Positions 46,590 through 59,209 of a stretch of DNA of 64,000 nucleotides are shown piece by piece. The position numbers and the translations under genes are program-made. Positions within the stretch are counted from its first letter, which is position 1; every line of letters starts with the position of its first letter. The stretch is taken from the NCBI GenBank assembly GCA_051530055.1, contig CM121342.1:5270001-5334000 (forward strand). The letters run 5' to 3'. The notes beneath the pieces are model-generated. The model was not told the origin of the DNA. It ran no database searches and was given only the letters and a program-made list of their open reading frames with translations. The DNA comes from Neoechinorhynchus agilis (Eukaryota; Acanthocephala).

Positions 46590-46920
46590 TCTTCGCCATG
46601 GTCTCGTCTGTCGACAATCAGACCTCACGAAACGTCGAAGTGAACGCAATTCCCTTAGTCTTGTCCTGAATATTGTGAATGTGGCCAACATCCTAGAGCC
46701 GAGCAATCTTTGCCGGCTCGATGGCCACCGTAGACCGGACGGTGTCACAGTATTCTCGTGGCGTTTGGAAGCAAATGTCTTAAGTTCGTGGACACGCTCG
46801 CAAAAGGACGAGTCGAAATCATTATTTTGTTCCCCTTTGGCGTCGAGACACTCGGCCTGGTCAAGCAATTGTCGAAAAGAGACTGAGACGAATCACTGGC
46901 AATCCCACGCCATTTAACGT
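46590..46920 (+). mobile_element. LINE endonuclease-domain fragment (family C)
   Basis: The plus strand encodes ANILEPSNLCRLDG, then RRPDGVTVFSW, the restriction-like endonuclease motif also seen at 15.2 and 36.1 kb. A later frame gives LFPFGVETLGLVKQLSKRD, matching the FVPFGIETSVALRESAVSD tail of family B. The protein is broken by frame changes and only about 330 bp remain. Confidence 0.75.
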
Positions 46921-47099
46921 TATTGGAACTGTGGTGATCAATCATTCGTACGTTCGCGACTAAATCCTAACCACCCAACTCCACAAATCATATGGCTTCA
47001 ATGAGTTTCCTTGTCTTAGTCATATGAAAATTCTCACCTTTCGCACAAACCGCCTCGTACTCTTCACACACTTTCTCTTCGATCTTAAACTTTTTCAGA

Positions 47100-50000
47100 A
47101 TGGCTAGTTATAAAACAAAAGCGATGAAATTACTCCAATTAAACACAAAAAGTTTATCGTTTCGGCAGTTGTATCAATACGCGTCCAGGCGAGCACTATT
47201 CTACTCGTTTCTCGGCGCAATCGCATCTACGCTGAACGCAACACTGATGCCTATAATGTTCTTCGTCTATGGACGTGCAACTGATGAATTCATAAGCGAT
47301 AAACTTTGTTCGATCTTATCAGAAGTGAATATCTCTCTTATATGTCCTCCGGGAATTGATCAGAGCAACTTCAATGAGCAATATTTCCTGTGCAACTTCA
47401 CCGGCACTGGGATCGAAATTCCCGAATACAACCTAATCGGAGACGTTTCCACTCAATCAATCAACTTCATCATTATCGGTATTGTTAGTTTTGTGCTCAC
47501 TACGATTCAGATTTCTGCGTTTGCATATGCATGTGAGATAATCGTGCTGGAAATCAGGAAACGGGTTTTCCGATCTCTCATGCTATTCCCAGTTGAATGG
47601 TTTGATTCGAATGATTCCGGGATAATCAGTACATATCTTGTGGAGAACATCAACAAATTTAAAAATGGCGTGGGCGACAAAATTGGCATAATCCTTCAAG
47701 GATTTGTTACGGTGATTGCTGCACTGGCTCTCGGATTCGCAATGGGATGGGAATTGACGCTCGTAATGCTAGCATGCTCACCACCGATGATTTTGGCATC
47801 GACACTAGGAACTCTGGTCACTATGAGAAGTACAAAGACCGAGACGGAGGCCTATGTGAAAGCGGGAGCTGTTGCTCAGCAAGCGATTCGAAATATACGA
47901 ACTGTTCAGGCGTTTGGTGGTCAAAAGACAATGCTGTCAAAGTATCAAAGTCATTTGGGTGAAGCTAAACGAGAAGGAATTAAGAAAACAACGATCAATG
48001 GAATCATGTTGTCTGTTTTATGGATCGTAATATTTGGAATGCACGCATTAGGCTTCTGGTATGGTGGTAGATTGATAAACGAAAAGAAGTTGACAATCGG
48101 ATCACTTTTAGCTGTTTTTATGAGTGTTCATTCCGCAATTTTCAGCATTGGAAACGCTCTTCCCCACATATCAGCAACGAATGAAGCTCGTGCGTCTGCA
48201 TTTGATCTTTATGAGATAATCGAAGGTGTTCGCGAGGTTGGAAATGAGAAGTTAGATATGAAAAAAGGTAGCGTTTCGATCGTGACGCCCGATAATTTCG
48301 AAAATCAGGATATTATATTAGACGAGGTGTCGTTTGCGTATCCTACTCGACCCGAGGTTCAAGTTCTCGATCGGTTTAGTTTAAGAATTCCTGCAGGCAA
48401 GACAACAGCATTCGTTGGAGAGAGCGGTTGTGGGAAGTCCACCGTTGTTCAGTTGCTTCTTCGCTTTTATCAGCACCAGTCGGGATCTATTTCGATTGGA
48501 GGGAAAAGTTTCAATGATCTTGAACTTCATTCATTTCGACGTCATCTAGGACTGGTGAGCCAAGAACCAGTTCTGTTTTCCGGGTCGATTGCAGAGAATG
48601 TTCGCCTTGGAAAAATGGACGCGAGTGAGGACGAAGTCGCAAAAGCGTGTGAAATAGCCAATGCTACTGAGTTTATTGAGAAACTCCCTGATGGATATGA
48701 TACGTCTGTAGGAGAATCCGGATCGACTATGAGTGGCGGGCAGAAGCAAAGGATCGCGATTGCTCGTGCCTTAATAAACAACCCGAAAATTCTTCTCCTG
48801 GATGAAGCGACGAGCGCTCTTGATTTTGAGAGTGAGAGAAATGTTCAGAGGACACTCGAGGAAGTGAGTAGGGGAAGAACTACGATTGTGATAGCTCATC
48901 GTTTGTCCACAATTCGAAATGCGGATCTTATTGTGGGACTCGAAAAGGGGCGTGTAGCCGAAGCGGGTACTCATGACGAGCTCATGAGGAAAGATGGCAT
49001 TTATAGTCGCCTGGTTAAGGCAAATCAGAGACAGACAAGAGAGGATTTTGACTGGGAAGCCAAACAAATAGAGGCGAAACAACGAACGAGGTCGCGTTTA
49101 GCCACCATTCGCAGTGAGCAACCCTCTATGGTCGATGAAGTTGAAATCAATGGAAAGCCAAATAAGGAAAATGTGACTCTTTTCATGTTCAAGATGAATT
49201 TACCCGAATTATGGTTTATTTTGATAGGATGTATTTGTTGTGCTGCTTTTGGATTGATGCAAACTTTGTTCGAATTCTACTTTGCTCGCATGACAGTATT
49301 GTTTTCGAATTGTGATATAGATTATCGAACACGGAAACTCAATGAGATTTGTCTTATCTTTTTGGTCTTCGGAATCGCTTCCATGATCACTCAAATAGTT
49401 TCATCGTTTTCGTTCGGCGTTTCAGGTGAAAATCTCACTAATCGTCTGAGGATTGCAATTTTTCAGCTCTTTATGGGGAATGACATTTCCTACTTCGATC
49501 AACCCGAACATTCCGTAGGATCTTTGTGTACGATGCTTTCATCAGAAGCTTCATCTGTCCAAGGCGCCACTGGAGTTCGTGTAGGTATCATAATCTCCAA
49601 CTTCTTTATTCTCGGAACCGGAGTTATCTTAGCTTTTGTATATGGATGGGAACTTGCGCTTGTATTGATGGCTTTCATTCCTTTTGTCGTCCTGTCCGGA
49701 CTACTATCCATAAGTTAGTAGTTTTGTGCTTTTCTGACATTTATTGATGATTTCTAAGAAAGCTGCAAGTTGAGCATTCTTTATACGGCAAAGTCTTATC
49801 AGTTTGCCAATACGTCCAAGATGCGGACGGTGCACTTAGCCTGCTCCAAATATCGCCGTTTGCTTTATTGTTCTTCAACATAATGGATGCTAAACCGGTT
49901 CGCCTTTAGTGTGATCGTCAGATTAACGGTGGTAGAATAGAAGTCTGCGGATTTAATTTTTGAAAAGGATAGCAAATCTTGTTTAAATCCATCGAAAATG

Positions 50001-51281
50001 TAGTTTCAACTTCAAATGAATTTACGTACATCAATGGCCCTTTAGTTTTCTAATGGCACAAAATCACTAACAATAAAACTTATGGGCGGTTTCGATGCTA
50101 ACGACAAGAAATATCTAGAAAAGTCAGGTCGAATAGCACTTGAGGCGGCCATGAATATTCGTACAGTAAAGCAGCTAAACCTAGAGTCCTACTTCACCAA
50201 GCAATATAACGACGTGATTGAGGAAGCATTTAAGAAGAACTCGAAAAAATCTCTTACCACCGGGGTGTTATTCGGATTATCGATGGGTGTTATATTCTTT
50301 GCATTTGCGGCCGGATACTACGCTGCAGCTAATTTTATAAGGCAAGGTAGGATGACAACCGAAGATATGATGATTGTTTTAGGAGGTATGCTGTTTGCTT
50401 CCATGGCATTAGGACAGAACCAAGCGATGGCACCCGAACATGGAAAGTCTCAGGCAGCAGCCCGAAAAATCCACAAGATTTTGAGTCAGGAGCCCGGTAT
50501 GAATAGCTCCAGTGATGAGGGTATTGTTCCTGAGGAGTTTTACGGAAAGTACGAATTCCGAGATGTTTCATTCAAATATCCGACACGTGATACAATCACG
50601 GTGGTTCGGAATGTGAGCATGGTGATCGAGAGCGGACTCGATGTCGCAATCGTTGGTCCTTCCGGTTCTGGAAAAAGCACGATGCTTCAGTTATTGGAAA
50701 GGTATTACGATCCATTGCAAGGAGAAATCTTGTTAGACGACGTTAATCTAAAGGATTTAAACATTCAGTGGTATAGAAGGCAATTGGGATTCGTTGGACA
50801 AGAACCGATTTTATTTGATTGGTCAATCGCTGATAATATTGCTTTCGGCAACACCGATCGGGATGATGTAAAGATTGAAGAAATTCGAACCGCTGCTAGA
50901 TCGTGTAACGTGGATGAATTCGTATGTAGATTGCCACAAGGATACGATACTCGTGTTGGTAGTAAAGGTTCTCTGTTAAGTGGTGGACAGAAGCAAAGGA
51001 TATGCATTGCCCGGTCGTTAATCCGGAATCCGAAATTACTCCTTCTTGATGAAGCGACCTCTGCACTGGATGCCGAGAGCGAGCAACTTGTACAAAAGGC
51101 TATTGAGGTCGCTCAAAGGGAGCGAGGAAGTGTTACGGTCGCTCATAATCTAAGGACGATTGAAAACAGCGATAGTATTCATGTAATGAGTCATGGACGT
51201 TTGATAGAGACCGGAAAGCACGATGAATTGGTTAAAGCTCAAGGATTGTATGCTGACCTATACAACCTGTCTGCCCGCTAA
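47100..51281 (+). CDS. ABCB-type full transporter (P-glycoprotein-like)
   Basis: A plasma-membrane multidrug/lipid exporter with TMD1-NBD1-TMD2-NBD2. Two exons (47100-49712 and 50076-51281) give about 1272 residues, the usual length. TMD1 occupies roughly residues 30-370, with an extracellular loop after the first helix. NBD1 has GESGCGKSTVVQLL (Walker A), MSGGQKQRIAIARAL (signature), ILLLDEATSALD (Walker B) and IAHRLST (H-loop). TMD2 includes DISYFDQPEHSVGSLCTMLS. NBD2 has GPSGSGKSTMLQLLERYYDP, LLSGGQKQRICIARSL, LLLLDEATSALDAESEQLV and VAHNLRTIENSD. The exon junction LLSI|KLMGGFDANDKKYLEKSG aligns without gap to P-gp TMD2 but is not GT-AG. CTTTTTCAG precedes AATGGC at the start. Confidence 0.95.
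49713..50075 (+). other. Non-canonical inverted-repeat intron of the ABC transporter
   Basis: A 363-nt intron placed by the P-gp alignment. GTTAGTAGTTTTGTGC (49714-49729) pairs with GCACAAAATCACTAAC (50056-50071), 14 of 16. Direct repeats ATAA flank it (49710-49713 and 50073-50076). There is no AG acceptor in the last 30 nt. The nearest GT-AG alternatives shift the frame or delete conserved TMD2 residues. Confidence 0.75.
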
Positions 51282-52919
51282 ATAGCAAAACATTATCTCA
51301 AATCAATATGACATACGGGTACATTTCTTTGAATGGCGAAAACCTTTATTGTCACCTTAACCCAATTTACCTGCTCATTTTTGTTTACCGCGCAAACTTG
51401 AGGATCCCAATTGTTCAATCAAACGAGCCGCGTTTTGTCCACTAGAATCGATTTAACAATCTTTTGCAATAAAAATTGCAGCTTGCGTTCTGAATTGTAG
51501 AATCCTGAAGTGATCATTTCGGTTTCACTCTTCACATTTGCACCAGAAAAAAAACACTGCGCTCACAATAATATTCTTGAAATCCATCAGTCACGTCGGA
51601 GGGAATGTCTACACTAAATTTTTTTATAGATTTAACATGTTTTCGACTGAAAAGCAATCTGAGCTGGTCGGAAAACATTAAGTATAAATACAAAAGATCT
51701 GCCAAGCTCATTTAGAAGTTATCCGGTCGTAGAAGATCACGTCAAAAAAGACTTGTCCTGTGTTATGAATTTCAAAGAAGTTAAATCAATAAGGCTGGGA
51801 AACATTTAGACTTATGCTTTTGTAAAAGCAATCAACAGCTTTAATGAACATAATCGTTGGCGATGCATTTGCGATGTTGAAAATATCTTGGTTTTCTGGT
51901 CTACAAATGCACGTCTTCGGAAATGGTTTGTGCTCTTGAAATACTGGGATTCTTAAAATTTGGTCACAAGAAGTTAGTGAACTTATCGCAAAAAAGCTTT
52001 GTGGAATCAGTCGACTTTTAAGAGAAAAGATGTCGGCGGATTTCGAAATCTATAATGGTATTTCTGGCTCGATTCAAAATGTCTGGTGTCACTTCGATTT
52101 CTTTTCAAGGTAGGTTACATTGCGAGCTAAACAGACGAATAATAAATCATTCCTCTCCCTATTGGACGACGCACTTGCATTCCTCAAGCGATAATGTGCC
52201 AATCAACTTGTCAGGTGATCCATCAATTTCCACACAGATCTAAAAGACCACTCAATCTCTACGCCCGCTCAGTTCGATCTCAAGAGTTGTATGATCGCAA
52301 TAAGATCTACCGGGGCAGCAAAGTGTATTTTCCAGACTTTGTGGTTTCAGAGAAACTCCTCTTTTAGAAACAATCTTTGACTAATGTGTAAGTTATTTCC
52401 TTTTCAAATTCGCATAAAACGAACTTAAATGTGGTCTCGTGTCACGCACAACGACTCTTGCCAAAAAGACAATGGAAACATACGTGATTCCGGTTCGGAT
52501 CCAACCTTTCCTCCTCCTCCTCCTCCTCCAACAGCTTCTATCCTTATCGCCTAGCTGCTTTACAGTGTAGTCGCCGTTTTTTGATGGGTGAAGAAGGGAA
52601 GATATACCAAATGTTTTATTGATAGAAAGTCTGACAAAACTAAAGGAAGCAAAGTCCAATCAATGGAAATCTGATTTCGGGACAACCAAGCATCATTCCA
52701 TGTTCCGTCCTGGCGACAATGACCAAATTTGACCGATAAAAGGCTGTCGCAATCAAAAGAAGCCACATACAAACGATGCCTTAAAGGTACAGCCAAAAAG
52801 TTGGTAACAAACAATGAAAAGCTATACGGTAGCCGCAATTTTTTGTATGAATTTAAGTGCAAGCGTTAAGAAATTTGCCTACAACATTTTAGCCATATTT
52901 GGAGACGTTTTATCGAGGC
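51282..52919. other. No gene recognised
   Basis: AT-rich sequence with short frames on both strands that show no family resemblance. A GGAGGAGGAGGAGGAAAGG-like purine run lies on the minus strand near 52510. Confidence 0.35.
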
Positions 52920-54815
52920 ATCCCGGAGTGAATAAGTTTTTGATTTTATCGTTTAGTTTCCTTGAAAGTAAGATTTCCTCTCTTTTTCTGTGGTATTTTC
53001 GTTTTGAATGCAAAAGATCGGACAGTTTTGGGTGTTTTCGGAGTGAATAAGTTTTTGATTTTATCCTTGAAAGTAAGATTCCCTCTCTCTTTTTCTCTTG
53101 TATTTTCGTTTTGAATGCAAAAGATCGGACAGTTTTGGGTGTTTTCGGAGTGAATAAGTTTTTGATTTTATCCTTGAAAGTAAGATTTCTCTCTCTTTTT
53201 CTCTTGTATTTTCGTTTTGAATGCAAAAGATCGGACAGTTTTGGGTGTTTTCGGAGTGAATAAGTTTTTGATTTTATCCTTGAAAGTAAGATTCCCTCTC
53301 TCTTTTTCTCTTGTATTTTCGTTTTGAATGCAAAAGATCGGACAGTTTTGGGTGTTTTCGGAGTGAATAAGTTTTTGATTTTATCCTTGAAAGTAAGATT
53401 TCCTCTCTCTTTTCTCTTGTATTTTCGTTTTGAATGCAAAAGATCGGACAGTTTTGGGTGTTTTCGGAGTGAATTTTTTAATGTTTTTTTTTATGGTTCG
53501 TTTGAATAAAAAGATTTCCTCTTTGTTTCTTGTAAGTTTTTGTTTTATGTTTGTTTTGAATGCAAAAGATCGAACAGTTTTGGGTGTTTTCGGAGTGAAT
53601 AAGTTTTTGATTTTATCCTTGAAAGTAAGATTCCCTCTCTCTTTTTCTCTTGTATTTTCGTTTTGAATGCAAAAGATCGGACAGTTTTGGGTGTTTTCGG
53701 AGTGAATAAGTTTTTGATTTTATCGTTGAGTTTCCTTGAAAGTAAGATTCCCTCTCTTTTTCTCTTGTATTTTCGTTTTGAATGCAAAAGATCGAACAGT
53801 TTTGGGTGTTTTCGGAGTGAATAAGTTTTTGATTTTATCGTTGAGTTTCCTTGAAAGTAAGATTTCCTCTCTTTTTCTCTTGTATTTTCGTTTTGAATGC
53901 AAAAGATCGGACAGTTTTGGGTGTTTTCGGAGTGAATAAGTTTTTGATTTTATCGTTAAGTTTCCTTGAAAGTAAGATTTCTCTCTCTTTTTCTCTTGTA
54001 TTTTCGTTTTGAATGCAAAAGATCGAACAGTTTTGGGTGTTTTCGGAGTGAATAAGTTTTTGATTTTATCCTTGAAAGTAAGATTCCCTCTCTCTTTTTC
54101 TCTTGTATTTTCGTTTTGAATGCAAAAGATCGGACAGTTTTGGGTGTTTTCGGAGTGAATAAGTTTTTGATTTTATCCTTGAAAGTAAGATTTCCTCTCT
54201 CTTTTTCTCTTGTATTTTCGTTTTGAATGCAAAAGATCGAACAGTTTTGGGTGTTTTCGGAGTGAATAAGTTTTTGATTTTATCGTTAAGTTTCCTTGAA
54301 AGTAAGATTTCTCTCTCTCTTTTTCTCTTGTATTTTCGTTTTGAATGCAAAAGATCGGACAGTTTTGGGTGTTTTCGGAGTGAATAAGTTTTTGATTTTA
54401 TCGTTGAGTTTCCTTGAAAGTAAGATTTCTCTCTCTCTTTTTCTCTTGTATTTTCGTTTTGAATGCAAAAGATCGGATTTTGGGTGTTTTCGGAGTGAAT
54501 AAGTTTTTGATTTTATCCTTGAAAGTAAGATTCCCTCTCTCTTTTTCTCTTGTATTTTCGTTTTGAATGCAAAAGATCGGACAGTTTTGGGTGTTTTCGG
54601 AGTGAATAAGTTTTTGATTTTATCGTTAAGTTTCCTTGAAAGTAAGATTTCTCTCTCTCTTTTTCTCTTGTATTTTCGTTTTGAATGCAAAAGATCGGAC
54701 AGTTTTGGGTGTTTTCGGAGTGAATAAGTTTTTGATTTTATCCTTGAAAGTAAGATTTCCCTCTCTTTGTGGTATTTTCGTTTTGAATGCAAAAGATCGG
54801 ACAGTTTTGGGTGTT
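52920..54815. repeat. Satellite with mixed 106-bp and 118-bp units
   Basis: About 17 units containing TTTTCGTTTTGAATGCAAAA, GATCGGACAGTTTTGGGTGT and GAGTGAATAAGTTTTTGATT. Units come in two lengths: a short form with ATCCTTGAAAGTAAG and a long form with ATCGTTGAGTTTCCTTGAAA. One copy (about 53465-53560) is rearranged and carries extra T-rich sequence. The many open frames on both strands are by-products of the repeat. Confidence 0.96.
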
Positions 54816-55589
54816 TTTGGCTACGTGTTTGGGAAGGTGTGGTGGCTGTTTTAACATTAGCTTGCTGGTTCTGAGATGATTTTGGGCGTTCTTTTTAACA
54901 GTTCCCAGTTAGTGTGGATTCGTAGGTATCGTTGCGTCCTCTTTGTCTTAAATGCCTTTCTCCGCCCTAGGTGTTAGAAGTCGCATGTGGTGGTACCGTT
55001 AGTCTCGTTTGGGAAACGAGAATGTGTGGAGATGTGATTACATAAGTCGAGTGCTCTCTAACGCACACACACACATCCTTTCCAACACCATTACAACCAA
55101 TCTTGGATCACTTTTCTGAGTGTATTTCCAAGACGTAGGCGGTCTTCTTCAGTTGAACCAAAAGAAGCAGTACTGCCCTTTAATGTGGAAGAAGAGTTCC
55201 ATTTCTGGTCACCTCGCACTCCTTCCCTCAGCAACAACAGCGAATGTGGGGAGGAGGACTCTTCAACGAGTCAAGAAGGCTGGCTTGTTTGAATAACTCC
55301 GATACCAAGTGGGCCACTCGTCTTTTCTAAGAAAACAAAAAGCGTACGATTTTTGGTCTCGTTCGTGTGCTTGAACAACGCTTAGAAACGTGCAGTATCT
55401 TGATTACGGCTCAAAATATACTTCCGATGAAAAACCCATTTCAGTCGAACAGAACGGGTGAAATTATTCACACGGAAAAACAACATAGAAGTGAGTAAGT
55501 TCCTACGCTGAACGAACCGTGCTTTCCAGATGCAATGTTTCATCTATAAGCATGAAGTAATCGACTTCCGAACAGCTTCTGAACTCGTC
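54816..55589. other. Upstream region of dystrobrevin
   Basis: No gene visible. It contains a CACACACACACA run at about 55062-55073. Probably promoter and 5' sequence. Confidence 0.35.
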
Positions 55590-58500
55590 AATGGCAACAT
55601 CGACATCTAATAACCAATTCTCAGCGACGAAGTCAACAACGGCGTGTTCTTCAACCTTTTTGAACGAGCTTCGTAAAAGCATGCGTGAGTAGCGATCAGG
55701 AAGCGTTCATTTAACTATAACAATGATAGGTGATCAGCACTATGATTGGATCAGGTTTTCCACCTACCGAACAGCGTGTAAATTACGATATCTTCAACGA
55801 AGTCTCAGTTTCCATTTCGTCGATCTGTGGAACTTATATGAGGCGTTCAGGGAAAACGGCTTGTCGGGGAGTTGCTTAACGAAGACTCTTGAACCCAATC
55901 GGAAATGTACACTTACTCAGGCAGAGATGTTCGCACTTTTTGAACATATCTACTACAGCCTCAACCGCAGATTGCCTTCGGATAGACAAGTGGATGTACC
56001 TTCGTCCGTTCGGAATGCAGTCGCATGTTGTCTTTGTCTGAGAACCATGGATGTTCCACTTGCATCCTCAGAATCCTCGGTTCATACCATTCAATCTCTC
56101 ACCAAGACGCATGATTCCCTGTTCAACGTCTTTACTGTCAAAATCACGCTCGCACTCATGTGCGCAGGACGATTGTCCGACAAAATGGAATGTTAGTATA
56201 CCGACTTCCTTTTGTCATCATGAGCTGGCTACAAGGAAAAGGGAGGTTGCTCCAAAAATCGAACAACATCAATCACCAACTTATTTTCTGTTTCAAACTG
56301 GACGTTTTTGATAAATACTTTTAAGAAAATAATTGAATTTCACTAACCTCACCGGCATTTTGGTTCCCCATTAACTCACATATCGACATTTTTACTAGCT
56401 TCCTTTTCTATACCGTTTCAATGCACAAATGATTTACCATTGAAGAAATTACAATGTCTTATTAAGATGTATTTTCTCAAATAAGTGATGATCACAACCA
56501 ATTCATCGATCCGCAGTTATTTACTCGGTTCGTTCGAGATGCCCTAAGGATTCCACACCTTCTCCATGAGTCACCGTCGTTCCCATTCCAAGAGGACATC
56601 TACCAGTTGATTTTTGGCGAGGTTCGATTACTGCCTTCTTCTCCTTTAAAGTACACTGTACTAGAGCCGAAAGATCGACCGGATAAGATTTGAGGAGATC
56701 TTTCTACATGACCCCGCACCACCTTGCTTCCTATGGCTCACGACCTTTCATCGATTAGTGCTTGCTGAGAACGGTAGGCAGCTCTAAGAACTTTTTATAC
56801 TACGACGACTCTTCATAGTAAACCATAAGATTAAGTGCTGTGTTTGCGGCAAGAACCCATTCAGCGGATTTCGTTATAAGTGCCAACGTTGTCCTGTCGA
56901 GTATCAAATGTGTCAGGATTGCTTCTGGACTGGGCGAGTGACGGAGCCACATCGTCTAAGCCACGACGTGAAGGAGTACAGCTACTATGTAAGTTAAACT
57001 ATTTACATCTTAAAGAATAGGGCTTTTTCAAGGAATTTTAATAGACATCTGAGCATAATGAGGTCTTAAGAACTCTCTCGGGAACATTTTATTTTGGTGG
57101 CTGGAAACGAGGCATCTTTTTGCAAATTCGTTCTGTGGCGTACACTTCCAATTCCCTCAAAGAGGAAACCATCTCTGATTCGCACGGAATTTTCACTTAA
57201 AAACCCAATCTTAAAACATTTTATCTTCCATCGAATTTCTTGTATGGCACACCAAATAACAGCACACGATTCGAACGAATTCGATACGGACGTGGTTTAT
57301 GACTGTTATCGGGAAAAAGAAAAGGTGAGTGCCGATGAACTAGATAAATATCTGTTGAGAAACGTCTTGACTTTGGCTCAAAGGTTGCACATTTGTCGTC
57401 CGTTCATGGCTGCGAACATGGTCCCAAAAACGGTCCTTTTCTCGCCGAGCCTTCCTGTACTCTAAACATAAAATTTCCTCGTTTTTTTATAAGAGGCAAG
57501 AAAACCTGATATTTCAGAATCAAAGTTAGGACCCATTTGCTGCTAATTGATCAAGGGATCCGTTCTTTTTTTTGCAATCTTCATGACTGATGGTTCCAAA
57601 GTTTCGCAATATAACAGTCATTTTTAGAAGTCAGCAGCGACAAGTCTACTCGGAAATTCCCTTCGTAGGACGCTAAAGTGCGTACCTAAAGATGCTTTAT
57701 GCAAGAAGCGTAGGTAAAGATTCGTCCATGATTTGTAGTGACATTTGACTTAAAGGTAGTTTGGGAGTTCGGTCAGTAAATGGCAATAGAAGAATACCTT
57801 TATACGACAACAACCGCCGGCATCCAATATCAGCTCCCACGACGCCTATATCATCTCAACAAGTAGTTATGAATGTGACCTCGGGTGCTCCTATGATGAT
57901 GAACCACGCTGTCAAAGTGTCCCAAAAACAGTCGTATGAACTCTTTTGACTGATTTTTGGACAATGTAGACGAGGATGAACATGCTTCCATTCGTAAAAT
58001 GGCCGCAAGGTTGCGATACGAAGAAGGAGGACGTCGTCGAAGTGTGGACAGTGAAGACATGCTCCATCAACTTGAGGTTCAGAATAGGTGAATCGGTTCA
58101 GTTTTTTTAATGAGACGCTTATCTCTTTTTTTAAAGAGCGATTGTTCATCAGATCTGCTTACTTCGAGAACGACAACAATCGCGTAAATCGAGTCCAGTG
58201 CATGTCGAAGTGGAAGATCCTTTGCTTATTACTGAGATAAGTGATCTGCAGAAAAAAAAGGAGGAACTCGAAGCTAGAATGATGGAACTCCAACAAAACC
58301 GAGACGGTCTTGTGAGGCAATTAGAGTCCTTACTACAACTATTGGCCGTTACAGCAGTTTCCCCTCAACCAGTGGAATCAGCATACTCGGTCGCTCAGCC
58401 TGATGAAGACGAAAGTGCGTTCATTAGTAGATGCGACGTCTACGACCGGGGTTCTTCGTCCAAACACAATATCACTTCGTACCAATCCATGAGGAACGAT

Positions 58501-58656
58501 CTTCTGTCTGCCGCTGACTCGTTGACAAGTGCAATGATGTCACTTGTTCAGAGATTGAACAATGAAGATGAGGATGGATACGAACGAGAGATCGTCAGTG
58601 AAAGGATTGATGCCAAAGATAAACACGTATGCAAATACAGGACTTGCTCACAATGA
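55590..58656 (+). CDS. Dystrobrevin
   Basis: Component of the dystrophin-associated complex at the inner face of the muscle or neuronal membrane. Exon 1 (55590 to about 55684) begins MATSTSNNQFSATKSTT. It splices to DQHYDWIRFSTYRTACKLRY, the dystrobrevin EF-hand region start, ending TVKITLALMCAGRLSDKMEY. Later exons give VFSQISDDHNQFIDPQ, IRFEEIFLHDPAPPCFLWLT, then a ZZ zinc finger CCVCGKNPFSGFRYKCQRCP...CQDCFW...HRLSHDVKEY. After less clear exons (57030-57960), the coiled-coil region follows: DEDEHASIRKMAARLRYEEG, LHQLEVQNRAIVHQI and QKKKEELEARMMELQQNRDG. The conserved end is MRNDLLSAADSLTSAMMSLV. Introns are GT-AG, 45-274 nt. Exons between 57060 and 57960 are not fully resolved. Confidence 0.9.
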
Positions 58657-58699
58657 GCTCCAAAATTTTGTCCCAATAAATTTAAACCAACAAATCTAG

Positions 58700-58817
58700 T
58701 AATTCGATACGTCTTAATAAAGCAACGGTGGACTTTCTCCATTGAAACAGATCGGCCCAAAATTCCTAAGGACAAATATGCGTCCGACTATACTCATGAA
58801 ATATTACTTGATCTTCA
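58700..58817. other. Dystrobrevin 3' flank
   Basis: A poly(A)-signal-like AATAAATTT at about 58674 and further AT-rich sequence. Confidence 0.4.
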
Positions 58818-58993
58818 GGCCGCTTTTTTTTCTAAAATGGATACTTGACAGAGAGATAGCGATAAAAATCTATTTCCGAGGTCTTTATGCGCCTTTGTGA
58901 ATTCTCCTAAAGAAGCCGTAGGATGGCAAAAGACCTCAGAAAAATAGATTTTTGTTTTTATCACCTCTCAAGTGACCATTTTAAAAAAAACAA
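58818..58993. repeat. Foldback element of about 175 bp
   Basis: The left arm (TTTTTTTTCTAAAATGGATA, then GATAAAAATCTATTTCCGAG) and right arm (AAGACCTCAGAAAAATAGAT, then ACTTGAGAGG and CATTTTAAAAAAAA in inverted sense) pair over about 60 bp with small loops. It is a MITE-like element between the convergent dystrobrevin and dynactin genes. Confidence 0.85.
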
Positions 58994-59209
58994 GAAACAC
59001 TTCTTCAAAAATAAGGTCCCGATAAAAAAAGAAGCAAATATACTCATTGGTTTTATTCTCAAATGAGAACTTGGACTCATGTGAACGATGCAGATACGAT
59101 TTTTAATGAATAGACAATTTAAGTGTGCTGCAAAATTGAAACAAAAGTCGCGATTATGCCTATCACAGTGAATCTATACAAGTGAAACTGTTTCTTTAAA
59201 CTCTAATGA

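Noticed and set aside
52879-54854. Lys/Arg-rich repeat proteins on both strands
   Set aside because: By-products of the 106/118-bp satellite; no start context, no conserved flank, and frames break whenever unit length changes.
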